Shown here: positions 31,171 through 42,933 of the stretch, one piece after another | Numbering within the stretch: the first letter of the stretch is position 1 | How the letters are laid out: the number at the start of each line of letters is the position of its first letter | From: Leishmania donovani | Taxonomy: Eukaryota > Euglenozoa > Kinetoplastea > Trypanosomatida > Trypanosomatidae | Direction of reading: 5' to 3' | Assembly (NCBI RefSeq): GCF_000227135.1 | Contig: NC_018244.1 | Coordinates: 607,484-671,483, forward strand | DNA: 64,000 bases | Position numbers and translations under genes: made by a program | Notes under the pieces: model-generated | Databases searched by the model: none | The model's input: only the letters and a program-made list of their open reading frames with translations | Told to the model about the DNA's origin: nothing

Positions 31171-31983
31171 ATGGATGAGGGACTGCCAATCGACGCGAGC
31201 GAGGCACAGCTCGAAGCTATCCGGAGGGAGGTGGCGCACTACCCGTTACTGTCGCTCTCGCTGCCGCTCAACAAGGAGTCGATGATTGTGAAGGAGATGG
31301 AGCACGACGACGCCTACCTTGCCCAAACGCTGTCGCTCTTTGGGGCCTCACCGGTTTCCACAAAGCAGTACGACTTCGACAGCATACGCTACTCGCGCCG
31401 CGACGGCAACTGCTTCTACCGCTGCGCCGGCTTTCGCCTGTGCGAGCTCATCGTCGAACACCCGGATAGGGCGGCGGAGTATGTGGCGCTGCTCAAATCG
31501 CGAGAGGAGAGCCTCTCCAGGTTGTTCGGCCTCTTCGTGTTCGATTTCACGGATGCCTTGGCGGAGATCCTGCAGGGTGTGGCAGACAAGACGATCACTT
31601 CCGTCGCACAAGTCTACAATCGCTTCATCTCCGACGACGGCGCCTACGTTCTGGCGGCGCTACGCTACTTGATCTCCGCTTACCTGCAAGAGCACGAGGA
31701 GGAGTACGAGCCTTTCGTCAGCGGACTTGGCTACGGCACGGTGCGCGACTACTGCAACGCCGAGGTGGAGCTGGTGGATCACGAGAGCGACAATGTGCAG
31801 CTGGCCGCCTTTGCAAAGGCCTTCAACGTCTGCATCAAGGTCTACGCGCTGGACCGAAATGCAGGTAACAATATCACCGAGTACTCCTTCAACGGCGAGG
31901 ACAACGACGCTGGAGACCGACTGGTGGTGGGCCTGCTTTACATGCCCGGCCACTACAACCTTCTCGGGCGGGGACCCGGGTGA
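31171..31983 (+). CDS. Otubain, OTU-domain deubiquitinase of peptidase family C65 (270 aa)
   Basis: Cysteine protease that removes ubiquitin. Seen: the OTU catalytic signature DGNCFYR with Asp78 and Cys81; a C-terminal His in GHYNLL (residue 261) as catalytic base; and a helical insertion with otubain-like VDHESDNVQLAAFAKAF before the last strands. Length matches human otubain-1 (271 aa). Start ATG 31171 (MDEGLPIDAS) follows a pyrimidine and (CA)n region; an in-frame upstream start at 31129 is UTR-like. The complete catalytic set implies activity. No signal or membrane segment, so cytosolic or nuclear. Confidence 0.94.
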   Translation: MDEGLPIDASEAQLEAIRREVAHYPLLSLSLPLNKESMIVKEMEHDDAYLAQTLSLFGASPVSTKQYDFDSIRYSRRDGNCFYRCAGFRLCELIVEHPDRAAEYVALLKSREESLSRLFGLFVFDFTDALAEILQGVADKTITSVAQVYNRFISDDGAYVLAALRYLISAYLQEHEEEYEPFVSGLGYGTVRDYCNAEVELVDHESDNVQLAAFAKAFNVCIKVYALDRNAGNNITEYSFNGEDNDAGDRLVVGLLYMPGHYNLLGRGPG

Positions 31984-32473
31984 CAGCAGAGGCAGCAGAT
32001 GTGAGCGGATGCAGTCAGTCAGAGGTGAAGAAGGCGGCGGTTGTCGGCACGCTTTCGTTTCGTGCCGGCATGCATCTCGATGAACACGCATCGAGATATC
32101 TGCACTGCGTTCGCCGCACAGCTCGTACCTGCCAAGGTTGCTTGCGTTTGCCGACGTGTAAGTGTGTGCACTGGGTGCTCAGTGCACGACTATTCTGCAC
32201 TATGTGTTCTCGTTGCCGTATTGGCTCCGCAACTGGCGCTTATAGTCCACGTACGCATGTGACGCGAAGCAAATCCCTGGATAACACATGAACAAGATCG
32301 TGCTTGCATGAAGTGAGAGGAGAGGCAGAATAGCGATATGAGACACGGGAGGCGGTTGGGAGATACACTCCCATCGACTCAGGCATTTCGGTGCTTCTGG
32401 GCGCAACTGACCGGTTGCACGCGCTCACGTCGTGCCCTAACCGACTCCTTCCCGCCATCTCCCCCCTTTCTGC

Positions 32474-32505
<32 letters not shown>

Positions 32506-32510
32506 CGCAC

Positions 32511-32566
<56 letters not shown>

Positions 32567-32690
32567 NNNNNNNNNNNNNNNNNNNNNNNNNNNNNNNNNN
32601 NNNNNNNNNNNNNNNNNNNNNNNNNNNNNNNNNNNNNNNNNNNNNNNNNNNNNNNNNNNNNNNNNACACACACACACACACACCACACAC

Positions 32691-32750
<60 letters not shown>

Positions 32751-33515
32751 CTGGCGTTGGCTGTGCACGAAGGCCAACGCACATCAGAGCGAGACAGGCG
32801 GAGGGTGCAGCACTTCCGCTGATGACGTCTCCGCCATCCTGTTACTGACGCCTTCCTCCCTCAGAGCCCACATTCGCACACCCACCTCTCGTTCTCTCTC
32901 TTCTGCCTTCGCTCGTAGGAGCGAGCGTTATCGCGAGATTGCGCTAAGTTGCCTCGCCACGTGTGGACACATGCATGCACGCACACGACGCACAAAGTAG
33001 GCTTTAGTATCCATATTCGGCCGCATGCTCAGACCGAGAAGAGATCGGTGTGTTCTTTCCGTTTCGGATGCTGCACTGCGCACGTTGCAGACCGTCGTGC
33101 AAGCATCAGAACGCCTCATATTCAGCTAGCTTGCTGATGCCGTCACGAAGACGGAAGTGAATGAGGTGCAGACGCCGGGGTAACCCCCGATTCAGACTCC
33201 TACAGACACAGAGCCGACCACACCTGTCGTGCCTTCGCCACTGTTAACGACGTACATACTGACAATCGCCTCCGCACCTCGCGCGTTCGGCCCACCGTCG
33301 CTCTAGTACCGAAGCAACATCAGCCAGCGCCGACGGCAGAGGACGCCGACTGGCCTCCACTCTTCTCGGGAAGGGTTGTTGCCAAAAAAAAAAAAAAACA
33401 GAGGCGCCGGACGCATTGACGCGCCGAACTTCCTTGCTCTCCTGCAGTAGAAACCACGGACGGGACTGTCAGCACCCGGTCCGGCGATGCTTCTGCTGCG
33501 CATCAAGACAGCGCC
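31984..33515. other. Intergenic region with a (CA)n tract and a 99-base gap
   Basis: A long (CA)n run (about 32476-32748) spans the gap at 32567-32665. A 14-A run occurs near 33386. No coding-like frame is convincing. Confidence 0.6.
32476..32748. repeat. (CA)n microsatellite with internal assembly gap
   Basis: Almost pure CA dinucleotides with a few CG and CAC interruptions on both sides of 99 N (32567-32665). The true length is unknown. Confidence 0.9.
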
Positions 33516-35028
33516 ATGTCGCAATCGCTGCCGTCGCTGCCTGTCGCTGTGGCCGCAAGGGCCGACTCCCGCGCGTTTATCGACACTACTACCGGATGGG
33601 GTGAGTTCACATGGACGCCTTCGGAGACACGTACGAGGGTAGCGAAGCTGTGCTGTTTTGGCGGAGTCACGCACTCCTACGGCCCCGAGCGGGCCGAGGT
33701 TCTCCGGTAGTCCGGCGGCAGAGCGGGCTCCCGCATCTCTGGCTGCTGCTGCTGCCATGCCACTGGGCTTGCCAAGCGAGTCGGAAACCTCCGTATGTTG
33801 CCTCACTGCCAGGGCAGGCCCGCAGTGCGAGGACGCATGCGCACGCTCCTCCACCAGTGCCTCTTGAACGCAGCAAAGTGGCGCCGAGCATGGGAAGGCC
33901 AAACGCCTGTGCATAGGCGGTGCCCACTACATCCCATTTTCCACAAGCCCCCCGCCCCTACACGCACAGAACGTTTTACGGCAGCTCTCCCCATTCCTGA
34001 AGCACCTTTGTTGGAAGAGTACAGCGAGGAAGCGCTCATGCAGCGTCAGGGACACGAGGCGCGGCACAGCCAGCGTGCTCTGCTGCGGGATGCGTCCAAT
34101 GCACGAGCGCGCCAGCGGGAGCACTTGATGTTCATCCATTAACTTCAAGGTTCCATTCATGCCGATGCACAGAAGAAGTCGACAAAGGCTGGCGTCCTCT
34201 TTCGTGAGGTGCCAGCGGCTACACAACTTGAGGAAAACATGACAAACGGCTCTGTGAGCCCGCTGACACGCAAAGACGGATCTCGAGAATCGCCTGCGTG
34301 AGTTCACGGGAGAGGTGAAGGCCAACTAGGAGCTCCGTTGAGATGCGCGACAACGCCTCGGCATGTGCAGGGACTGCATCGCACCACCCACAGCTGCCGA
34401 AGCCACGGCCGTCACAAAATCTGAAGGTGGCGCACCAGGGCCCCAGCGCACTGAAGAGTTTACAGCAAGAAATGGTCCTGTCCCAGGTGTACGTGGTGCT
34501 CCTTGGCGGGCGCGTGCGCACCCTTCAATGTCCCTAGCAGCACATCCGTAAGGAGCTCGTTAACACCGAGGCAGAGGATGTGATGGTATGCGGCGACCGT
34601 CAAGCAGCTGTACAGGGCGGCGACGGCGGCTTTCCGAGACGACGCGGATTGCGTGTTGGAGAACGTGCAGCGGCCAAGGGAGAGCCAGCGAACAGACGAG
34701 CTTGCGGATGCTGTGCACGGCTTATGGGACGCATTGCAGAAGGATCGGGATCGCGCTCGTCGGCTGGACGATGCCGTGCCCGCGACGCAGGCACCCCAAA
34801 CAGGCTCACTGGCGGCCTCGGCTAGCAACAGGGCCCTTGAAAGCGTGCTGCGGCCGTCCGATCACCTAGGCCGCTGCGTTGCCTGCAGTGCCTCCAGATG
34901 AGCCCGCCGCATCAGAGGTGGAAGATCACTTGAAGGACCTCCACGAGCAAATCGAAGACGCTATCGCGGAGAAGGGGTTTGAGGCACGCGAGTTTATTCA
35001 GAACGAGATCAGCGCAGCTGTGTTTTAG
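33516..35028 (+). pseudogene. Decayed gene for a coiled-coil-like protein
   Basis: Coding-like segments follow one another on the + strand in changing frames: 33516-33710 (MSQSLPSLPVAVAAR...), 33700-33867, 33950-34142 (PLLEEYSEEALMQRQGHEAR), 34587-34850 (YAATVKQLYRAATAAFRDDA and ELADAVHGLWDALQKDRDR), and 34905-35028 (DHLKDLHEQIEDAIAEKGFE, stop at 35026). Together they would form a charged, helical, coiled-coil type protein of about 500 residues. At least four frameshifts and some stops separate them. No single long frame exists and I do not recognise the ancestor. It lies between the otubain and ZPR1 genes, in the same direction. Confidence 0.6.
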
Positions 35029-36325
35029 CTGACCCGCTCTACGCAAGGCTCAGGTGTGTAGATGCGGCAGCGGTGGCGGACTGTGGTGCTGGGCGCCGCC
35101 GCATCGGTTCACGGTGGGACTGGAGGACAACTATGATGGAGGCTGGCCAAAACGTACTGTGCGGTGTAGCGGGCATTGCCTGTGCGTTTTGGCTACCTCT
35201 TGTTTGCGTGCGCGTGTGCTGGGGGTGCCCGTGGCCCCTGCCTTGTTCACTACGCCCACAACGATACGTGCAAGGTCGAGATGCACTACAGACACTTTTT
35301 CTCTCGGGTACACGAACAGCGAGCACCGTGATGTAGCGAATTCATCCTCTCTCCTCTGCGCAGCAGGTCAAAGGCGAATTGGAGTGGGGAGGCCAGCGGG
35401 GTGTGCCGCCCCGCAGCACCTTCGCTTGATGAGCGGGCGGCGGTGCGAAGGCGCTGAGGGGCGTCTCGCTTAACTCTTGAGGATGAGGGCTTGCTTGGGC
35501 GTCTGTACTTCTCTTTCTTGCGGCTACGCCGATGCGACATCTGAGTGTGCGGTGCAGAACGATGCTGTGTTGAAGGGAGAAAGACAGACAGCTGCTGCGG
35601 CGGTGGATCACCCGCATGTACCCCTCACGGGTTCTTTTCCCTTTGTCCTCTCTCTGTGTGATGCCCGCGCCACCTTGCGTGGCTCCGGTGCCTCTCGCGC
35701 TATTTCCTTGTGTATGCTCGGCGGCGCATGCGTCGCCACGACTGCGTGTCGCTCTTTAGCTCTCCGTCTGGCTATGGCGACGCATGCGCGCGTCATTGTC
35801 GCCATTCGCCTCCCTTTCCAACACACGGCAACGACTCGCGAGGAGGGGCGGATGGGGCGGAGCACACAGAACTCCACAAACGCGTATACACACCAACATT
35901 ACTCCTCACGTACAGAACTACGTACGCGACGTCTGCTCACATGACGCTTCCCTACGGATGTTCGACACACGCATACGCACACTCGACAACTCAGCAACGT
36001 TGGCCAAGCAAGCGGCCAGTTGACCCATGCCTCCCCCCTGTGTCTGTCTCTCTCTCTCTCTGTCGGTGCTGTCCCTGCGAAGGAGGACTTCGGCTGTCGT
36101 GCAACGGCCACGCCTTCGCATATCGCCGCTCGATCACGTTCACTTCTCTCGTGTATCTCCGCTGTTTGTTTTTGTTGGTGTTGGATACGGGAAAGCAGGG
36201 GGCTCGCATCGTACACACTCTCCAATCAACCCCACCGTCCCTCCAACCACTGACGCGATTCACACAAACCCCACCCAGCGTCAACTCGCTCATTCGCACA
36301 CCTCCGAGGCGCGACCCTGTGGACC
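35029..36325. other. Intergenic region, no feature seen
   Basis: UTR-like sequence with a strong (CT)n-type pyrimidine tract at about 36030-36065, a plausible trans-splice signal for ZPR1. Confidence 0.55.
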
Positions 36326-37819
36326 ATGTCAGAAAAGGAACACGATGAAACGCCTGTGACTACCGAGGGGCCGGCTGCAGCGCACGAGGGCAGCAAAACG
36401 GACCTGAATGGGAAGGAGAGGCGCACAAACTACATCAAGACGGACCTAGGCGAGCTGAACATGATTGAGTCCATGTGCCCCAAGTGCCAGGAGATGGGCA
36501 CGACGCGCCTTATGATCACGAGTGTTCCTCACTTCAAGGAGATCATCGTCAGCAGCTTCGAGTGCCAGCGCTGTGGTGAGGTCAATAACGAGGTCGCGTT
36601 TGGAGGCACTTTTGGCCCCAAGAGGGTACGCTACGAGTTGCAGGTGCATAGCAAGCAGGATCTGGACCGGCAGGTGGTCAAGTCGGAGTTCGCCACCATC
36701 GCAATCCCTGAGCTAGAGCTGGAGATTCCGCCGGAGTCGCAGAAGGGAAACCTGAATACCGTCGAGGGCATCTTGGAGCAGACATACAGCGGCCTTCAAC
36801 TTCAGCAGCCGCTGCGCAAGATTCAGCACCCAGATCTGTACGAGAAGATCGAGGCTTTTTGCGCGAAGTTGGAGTCCTTTCGGAGCGGTGATGTCCCCTT
36901 TACCCTCACTCTCGACGACCCAGCAGGGAATAGCTACATTGAACCCATCCACGACTACTACCACCCAACTCTCGACCCTCAGCTCACCAAGTACGAAAAG
37001 GAGCGCACCGAGATCGACCGCCAGCTGCTCGGCATCGCCATCGACTACAACACGGAGCGGACGAAGGAGGAGGAGAAGGACGTGGAGGAGGGCCAGTTCA
37101 GCGACGTGACGCAGATCCTGTGCGACTGCCCTGCTTGCCGCAGGCCTGGGCATCTCATGATGCACGAATGTGATATTCCGTACTTCAAGCAGACAATTAT
37201 TATGGCCTTCAAGTGCGAGTACTGCGGCTACAAGAGCAACGAGATCAAGGCGGGTGGCGAAATCAACCCGAAGGGGCTGCGGCTCACTCTGCACGTCAAG
37301 TCGGAGGCGGACCTCAAGCGTGACGTGCTCAAGTCCGATACGGCCACGCTGATCATCCCGGAGGTGCGTCTTGAGCTGGCGCCTGGCACCTTGGGCGGCT
37401 TCTTTTCCACTGTCGAGGGCACCATCACTCAGGTGCGCGACCAGCTCATGAATCTACCTCAGGCTGCCTTCGCCGCTGGCGACTCCGCCGATGACAACTC
37501 GAAGACGATGCTCGAGTTCGTGAAGGAGCTAGACGAGCTGCTGGCTCTCAGGGAGGAGTTTACCTTCATCCTCGACGACCCCCTTGGTAATGTATACATC
37601 CAGAACCCTTGCTCACACCTGCCTCCGCCAGACGACGTGGACCCGAAGCTGGAGAGAGAGGAGTACACCCGCACGGAGGAGCAGGACGAAGAGCTCGGTA
37701 TTCGTTCTATGCGCCACAACGAGGAGCAGGCCAACATTGAGAAGTCGGAGGATGAGGCGGACCACGAGGCTGAAGAAAAGGACGGTGCCGCCGCTGAGGA
37801 GCAGGAGACCGAACAGTGA
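36326..37819 (+). CDS. ZPR1: Zinc-finger protein ZPR1 (497 aa)
   Basis: Eukaryotic ZPR1 binds and assists folding of translation elongation factor 1A and shuttles to the nucleus. Both characteristic C4 zinc fingers are present. The first is CPKC at residues 51-54 with CQRC at 80-83. The second is CPAC at about 269 with CEYC at about 297. Each is followed by the family's alpha/beta ZPR1 domain: KSEFATIAIPELELEIPP with STVEG-like NTVEGILEQ in repeat 1, and KSDTATLIIPEVRLELAP with FSTVEGTITQ in repeat 2. DDPAGNSYI and DDPLGNVYI close the two repeats. The C-terminal 60 residues are acidic. ATG 36326 in gaccATG context. Intact duplicated architecture. Confidence 0.97.
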   Translation: MSEKEHDETPVTTEGPAAAHEGSKTDLNGKERRTNYIKTDLGELNMIESMCPKCQEMGTTRLMITSVPHFKEIIVSSFECQRCGEVNNEVAFGGTFGPKRVRYELQVHSKQDLDRQVVKSEFATIAIPELELEIPPESQKGNLNTVEGILEQTYSGLQLQQPLRKIQHPDLYEKIEAFCAKLESFRSGDVPFTLTLDDPAGNSYIEPIHDYYHPTLDPQLTKYEKERTEIDRQLLGIAIDYNTERTKEEEKDVEEGQFSDVTQILCDCPACRRPGHLMMHECDIPYFKQTIIMAFKCEYCGYKSNEIKAGGEINPKGLRLTLHVKSEADLKRDVLKSDTATLIIPEVRLELAPGTLGGFFSTVEGTITQVRDQLMNLPQAAFAAGDSADDNSKTMLEFVKELDELLALREEFTFILDDPLGNVYIQNPCSHLPPPDDVDPKLEREEYTRTEEQDEELGIRSMRHNEEQANIEKSEDEADHEAEEKDGAAAEEQETEQ

Positions 37820-38669
37820 GGGCCTGAGTGGCATACCAGGATCAGCGAGGCTGTAGCAGCGCGTGCCTAGTAGACGCTTCTCAGCAGAGGTTATAGTGAC
37901 GCCGGCGGGGATTCGGTGGTTAGGTGAGCGTGCGGCATGGCGAAAATGCTGTGTGAAGGGTGGCTACTGCCGCTGCTATTTCTGTCTCTGCGTTCCATTT
38001 CGCCTTCCCTTCCCTTAGCCCTAATACTTCGGCGTGGCGAAGACACGTGAGTGCAAGCGCTCTTCTTGATGCGCGCTTTTCCCTCTCGCACACATACACA
38101 GACGGACGCAGGCTTGCTTGTTAAGACGCCGATTAAGCGCCACTAAGCTACAACAGCAGCAACAGCAACACAAGGACATGCTACCTCGCGCGCCGCGCGA
38201 AAGAAGAATACTTTGCGCGTGTGTCTCATCTCCGGTGCAGTGCACGCCGAAGGCACCACCGACGCCGCTGAGCCCTCCTTGCGCACTCCTCTTCCCCGCC
38301 GGCAGAGACGACGACACAGAGATGCACATGGATGGGAACCTCTCGCGCCCTGTGAGGACTACCAGGGACGTTGCTCTGGAACCGTCCGTCACCCTCTGTG
38401 TCGTGTGTGTGAGTGTGCGCGATTTCTTGTGAAGTCTTCTCTCCTCTCCCATTTCTGCTCGGTGGCTTTCACGGCTGCACGTTCTCCTCCCCAGCGACGC
38501 CGCCACCAGCAAGTACTGACCACCTGCTGACACGTGTGCTCGCCGGCAGTCTTAACGCATATCTGCAGCGATCTCTCCCTCTGCCTGTTTTAGTGTCCTT
38601 TCAAGTGCAGGACAGTGTGCCTCCAACGCAACACACCCTCTCTCGCTATTGCTGTGCGTACGCGAACAC

Positions 38670-40762
38670 ATGAGCGAAGGCAGCACATTCTGGTGGCATG
38701 GACGTGTGCAATCATTGCCGAAGCGGCAGTGAACGCCGCCTGCACGACAACGGCTGTGACGAACGGTGGTGATGAGACCGCGTTGACGGTTGCGGCTGCT
38801 CGACTCGTCGCCTATCGTGCATAGGACGAGCCAATACAGAAGGGCGGCGATCAGGCAACACCCTCCTCGATGAAGCAGACCGGCATTCATAGCCTTCTCA
38901 GCCATGCGCAAAAGACCTATCGAGCGGCACCGATCACGCTGCGGGTGCATCAGAGTGTTGTGGTGCTGCTCAGTGGCCGCTTCCTGGAAGCACCAGCGAC
39001 ATGCGCATAAGACAAGCGTGGACCGCACGAGCGCACCTGTGCTGTGTCTTGGGCGTGCGCATACATCTCGGCTTCCTGCCACTGCAACTCGTGAGCACAT
39101 CTCTTACCGCTGCACCAGTCGCCTCTTTTTTCCTTTTTTTTTCTTCCCCGCCTGCCTCTTTAAGCTGTCGGCACGCACGCGATGCTTCATCCCCTGCTGC
39201 TGCTGGATCCATGGGCAATGTGGCGGATGTTTGAGAGGCATCTGGGGCCACACGGATGCCCGACATGTGGTCCATTTCCGACAGCGACCCTGAGGGTCTG
39301 CGCAAGGTTCTCTACATGCACGTTGGGCTATATTTCTGCGTACCCGGTCTTTGCTGCTGATGTCGAGCTGCTTTTCAGCCACCGCTGCGCGTAGCAGCGT
39401 ACACCTCGCAGAATGCCGTGTGGAGCGTTTTTCTGTGTACCTTCGCACCTCCGCTTTCTGCCGCCCACTTCTTTATCGGCGTGCGACCGCTGTCGCAACG
39501 CCTCACGGAACCAGCGAGACACGGCCATCTCAACTTCTCGGCAAAACGGAGAAGGCGGCCACTTTGCCGCCCAGCAGCCCCCTCCCTTCGCTCCGCTTAG
39601 CGGCTTCGATTCAGAGGATAGACCCTTGGCCAGACTCAGAAACATGCACGTACTCACAGACGCCCCCCCCCCCCCATTCTTATGGGTACGCAGACACGCA
39701 CCCGCAGAGAGCGAGACCGGGACGTACATTCCAACCGCGGTGTGGTGAAGGGGCGTGCCCCAGGGAGTGGATGCTGACGGCCAACTCTTGCGCGCATTTG
39801 CCACTCTCGACCCCCTTATGTGCTCTCTCGGCCAGCGAGCAAGTGTGCGCGACTCCCTGGTGACAGATTTGGACACGCACGGGCCCACCATTGCCACATT
39901 CCATGGATGCCCACTTCATTCCAGTCCCTCTCACAAGCGATACGATCTCTGTCGAAGAGGAGCAAGATCTATGCGGCTGTGGTCTTGATGGTGCGGAGGT
40001 GGTCCCTCTTCCGCTGAGTTGCGATGGACTGATGGCGGAAAAAAAAACTGTGCATGGGGGCATTCTCATGCATGGCCAAGCCTCGCGCTGCCTCACGTTT
40101 ACGGGGCTTCAAAAGGATCACACCGGCTACCGGTCGCATCTCATCGGCACCGAAAACCGGGGAAACGGCGGGCGTCCTGCGCACGTGGGGATTCTGATTA
40201 CCGATGATGCAATCATTCATGCTGCTGAGGGAGAAGGTGCCGGTGTCGGAGGAGTGCATCCATCGCCTCTGTGGGCCCCGCCCACATCACGCGCCTCGAA
40301 GCGGCTGTCAGCTGATTCATGGACAGCCGCCCGCGCCCACGCCCGGGGGACGAAGCGGATGCGGACATGGGCCTCTGCTGAGCACTCAAACCTTGTCCAA
40401 ATTGTCAGAATCAGCGCGTACACCGCAGGCTCGTACACGATGCCGACCGTCGTCGCCTTCTCGGCGATGTGCGGCGTCGCATTCAACGGGCGCGACATGA
40501 CGCCACCAAAGAACCGCGACACTGCGCTGTCCTTGAAGAGGGTCTTTGACTGCCTCTTCACTGCGGCGTGGCTCTCGCACGGGCTCACTCTCTGCACCGC
40601 GATCTCCCGGTACGAGCGGACGATAGGCCCCGCTGCCTTGATGTGTTTATCCGTGAGCAGGAGCATGAGATGGGACAAAGAGAGCACGCACTCGCAGAAC
40701 AGGAGGAGGACGGGGTGCCACGACGAGCACGCGATGAGGGCACGGCCCCGCCGACCGTGTAG
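38670..40762 (+). pseudogene. Large decayed gene, ancestor not recognised
   Basis: A splice-like tract (ctcctccccag, about 38485) precedes ATG 38670 (MSEGSTFWWHG), after which the coding-like frame shifts. Segments: 38700-39012 (AIIAEAAVNAACTTTAVTNG, then an in-frame TAG at 38822, then DEPIQKGGDQATPSSMKQTG and VHQSVVVLLSGRFLEAPAT); 39256-39345 (MPDMWSISDSDPEGLRKVLY); 39755-39900 (LLRAFATLDPLMCSLGQRAS); 39903-40240 (HFIPVPLTSDTISVEEEQD, GLQKDHTGYRSHL, HVGILITDDAIIH); and 40640-40762 (CLDVFIREQEHEMGQREHAL, stop at 40760). At least four frame changes and two stops disrupt it. The product would have been several hundred residues. A 377-codon open frame at 39891-41024 covers only one section and uses a TTG start. 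Confidence 0.5.
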
Positions 40763-41394
40763 GCTCCTTTCCTTTTTGTTTTCTTGTCTGCTGGAGCTGC
40801 GGCTCCCCTTCATTTGCATGGCGCCTCTGCCATCGCTGCTGTTCTCAGGGGCGATCCCCACACCGTCATGCAGCCAATGCGGAGCCACATCACTCCGTGA
40901 CTCGCCGTCCATACGTGATTCTACACCCCGCTACATAAATTTCAGCGAAACTCTCGCAGATGGGCCGAACCGTTATCCTGCACGCCAAACGCGAAGGGGC
41001 ACAGCGGGCGGCACGGGGAGCTGAGACCAGAGGCTGGAAGCAGAGGTGGCTCCGTATTCTTGTCAATACGCAAGCAGCGTCATATACGCGTAGCCGATGC
41101 TCTTGAATGGTGCGCCCTCTGCGCCTGTCGGTATGACCACGGCGTTTACGTCACGATGGCACATACACCGCCCCAGAAGTCGGATCGACGGCGACGAACA
41201 ACATGCCGACTCGCTGAATGCCCTCGGGTGCCACTCCCTCTCTCTCTCGTCTCTCTTCCCTTCGTATCTCCCCTCCCCCGCTGGGGAAGGGCAGAAGAGG
41301 TTTCACATAGCAAGCTCACGCTCACCGCCACAAGTGCACAAGCTCGTGCGAAAGAGGCAAAATATCGGTGCTTGCGCCTGCAAACACGGCGGCG

Positions 41395-42168
41395 ATGACG
41401 GCGCCAGAGAGCAAAGGGTTCGCCGAGCTGTACCATCAGCTACTTCAGGACGGCGTGCAGCTGCAGAAAGAGCTCGAGGCGTACTACCTGCGCCAAGAGG
41501 GGTACATACGCAAACGTGTGGCGGTGCTCGATGAAATGCAGGAGAACATCGCTGACGAGCGGCGATGCTTGGAGTTACAACATCAAGAGTGCCGTGCGCA
41601 GATCAGCGCGGCACGGAAGCAGGCGGCAAGCTTCTTGTCTGATGAACGGAAGGTTTCGCAGGCGGTGCGACACGCACAACCGTTCCTCGCGGCTCAGGAG
41701 GCGGAGATCGACAAGCGTCTTGAGGAGCTTCAGCGGGAGAAGGAGAGAGAGGATACCGCACTTCTGAACGTGATGGCGCGGCAGGAGGCGCTGGGCAAAC
41801 AGGAGGCTCTACTCGCCTCCCGTGAGCGACAGAGGTTTTTAGAAGAGCAAGACCTGCAAAAGGCGCTGATTGAGATGCGCTCCCTCAACCGAGAGATGGA
41901 GGAGCGGCGCAAGTCACTCCTGCGCAAGCACGGCACAGTGGCCGAGTGGGACCGCAAGCTCGAGTCTCGCGAGCGCGAGCTGTTGGTCTGCCAAGATCAG
42001 CTGCGAGAGAACTTAAAGGCGCTGGAGCAAGAGGAGAATGCACTTGGTATTCACCCAGCGCAACGCACTGCTGTGGCCCCGGCCGTGTCTCAGCGAACAG
42101 TCATGGACGACCATGACATGTCCATTGAGCACGACAGCGCCTGCGAGGAGATCGACTACGAGGACTGA
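41395..42168 (+). CDS. Coiled-coil protein (257 aa)
   Basis: Start ATG 41395 (MTAPESKGFAELY) lies just after a pyrimidine-poor leader; an upstream TTG at 41368 would add nine residues and is unlikely. Residues about 15-220 are almost continuous heptad-type helix rich in Glu, Gln, Arg and Leu (QLQKELEAYYLRQEGYIRKR; LEELQREKEREDTALL; REMEERRKSLLRKHGTVAEW). A short acidic tail ends CEEIDYED. There is no membrane segment. Probably a structural or scaffold protein, possibly cytoskeletal. No family was recognised, and coiled-coil similarity alone says little. Confidence 0.8.
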   Translation: MTAPESKGFAELYHQLLQDGVQLQKELEAYYLRQEGYIRKRVAVLDEMQENIADERRCLELQHQECRAQISAARKQAASFLSDERKVSQAVRHAQPFLAAQEAEIDKRLEELQREKEREDTALLNVMARQEALGKQEALLASRERQRFLEEQDLQKALIEMRSLNREMEERRKSLLRKHGTVAEWDRKLESRERELLVCQDQLRENLKALEQEENALGIHPAQRTAVAPAVSQRTVMDDHDMSIEHDSACEEIDYED

Positions 42169-42933
42169 GCAACGGGCATAGCGCAGCAGTGGTTACCGAC
42201 GATGCTTCATCGTTGGTGGCTGCTGCTGCTGCTGCTGCCGCTGGCGATAGCGGCACTTTTTTCTTTTCATCTTCTCCGCGTGCTCTGCTTGCGTTGTGTA
42301 TCCCCTGTACACAGATTGGAGGTGGATTTCGTGTGTCACCGCTTCGCTTTACGCCATCTCCCTGTGTATGTGTGCGCGTTCTCTGACTAAGCGAGACCAG
42401 GGCACTGAATGAGATTGAGAGAGGCGCGCCTGGAAAGGTCCCGTGCGAGTTTTGAGGGCGTCTCTGATGAAGGCGTGCCCGTGCTGCTGCATCTTCCTTA
42501 GCACATTTACTCCAGCAACACAAAGGAAAGGCACACAGACAACGGCGGCGGAGAGGCAGCCGCCATGATCGTGCGCGCATATGCGCGCGCGCCTACACGG
42601 CAGCGGAAGGGCTCAAGCCAAGCACGAAACGAATGACCGTCGCGGTGAGGCGGACAAAAGCGAGAGAACAAAGGGCAGCGTGCAGTCCATACGGGAGGTG
42701 CTGCCGTCCACGGCCCTTTCACTTCCACGTGACTCCCACAGATGCACGGAGCGACAGGGTTCGGCGTGCGTGATGCATGGATTCCTCTTCCTCGCTGCCA
42801 TTGTGACGCCACTCTCTCAACTCACGAACTCGTCCGATGCCACTCGGGCGCACACAGAGGCGCACCCCACCATTTTTTCGAGCAGCAACTCACTTCATCC
42901 TTCATAGTGTCGTTTTATCATCTCTATCGATGA
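42169..42933. other. Intergenic region, no feature seen
   Basis: UTR-like; short pyrimidine runs and a (GCT)n-like stretch near 42217-42240. Small frames reflect composition. Confidence 0.55.

Noticed and set aside
32240..33000. Thr-His or Cys-Val repeat proteins over the (CA)n tract
   Set aside because: Pure translation of a CA microsatellite and a run of N.
40217..40912. 231-codon minus-strand frame
   Set aside because: Lies antisense to the decayed gene; no splice tract upstream on that strand and no family resemblance.
39891..41024. 377-codon plus-strand frame as an intact gene
   Set aside because: Starts at TTG, and coding character moves to other frames before and within it. It fits better as one section of a decayed gene, with UTR sequence at the end.
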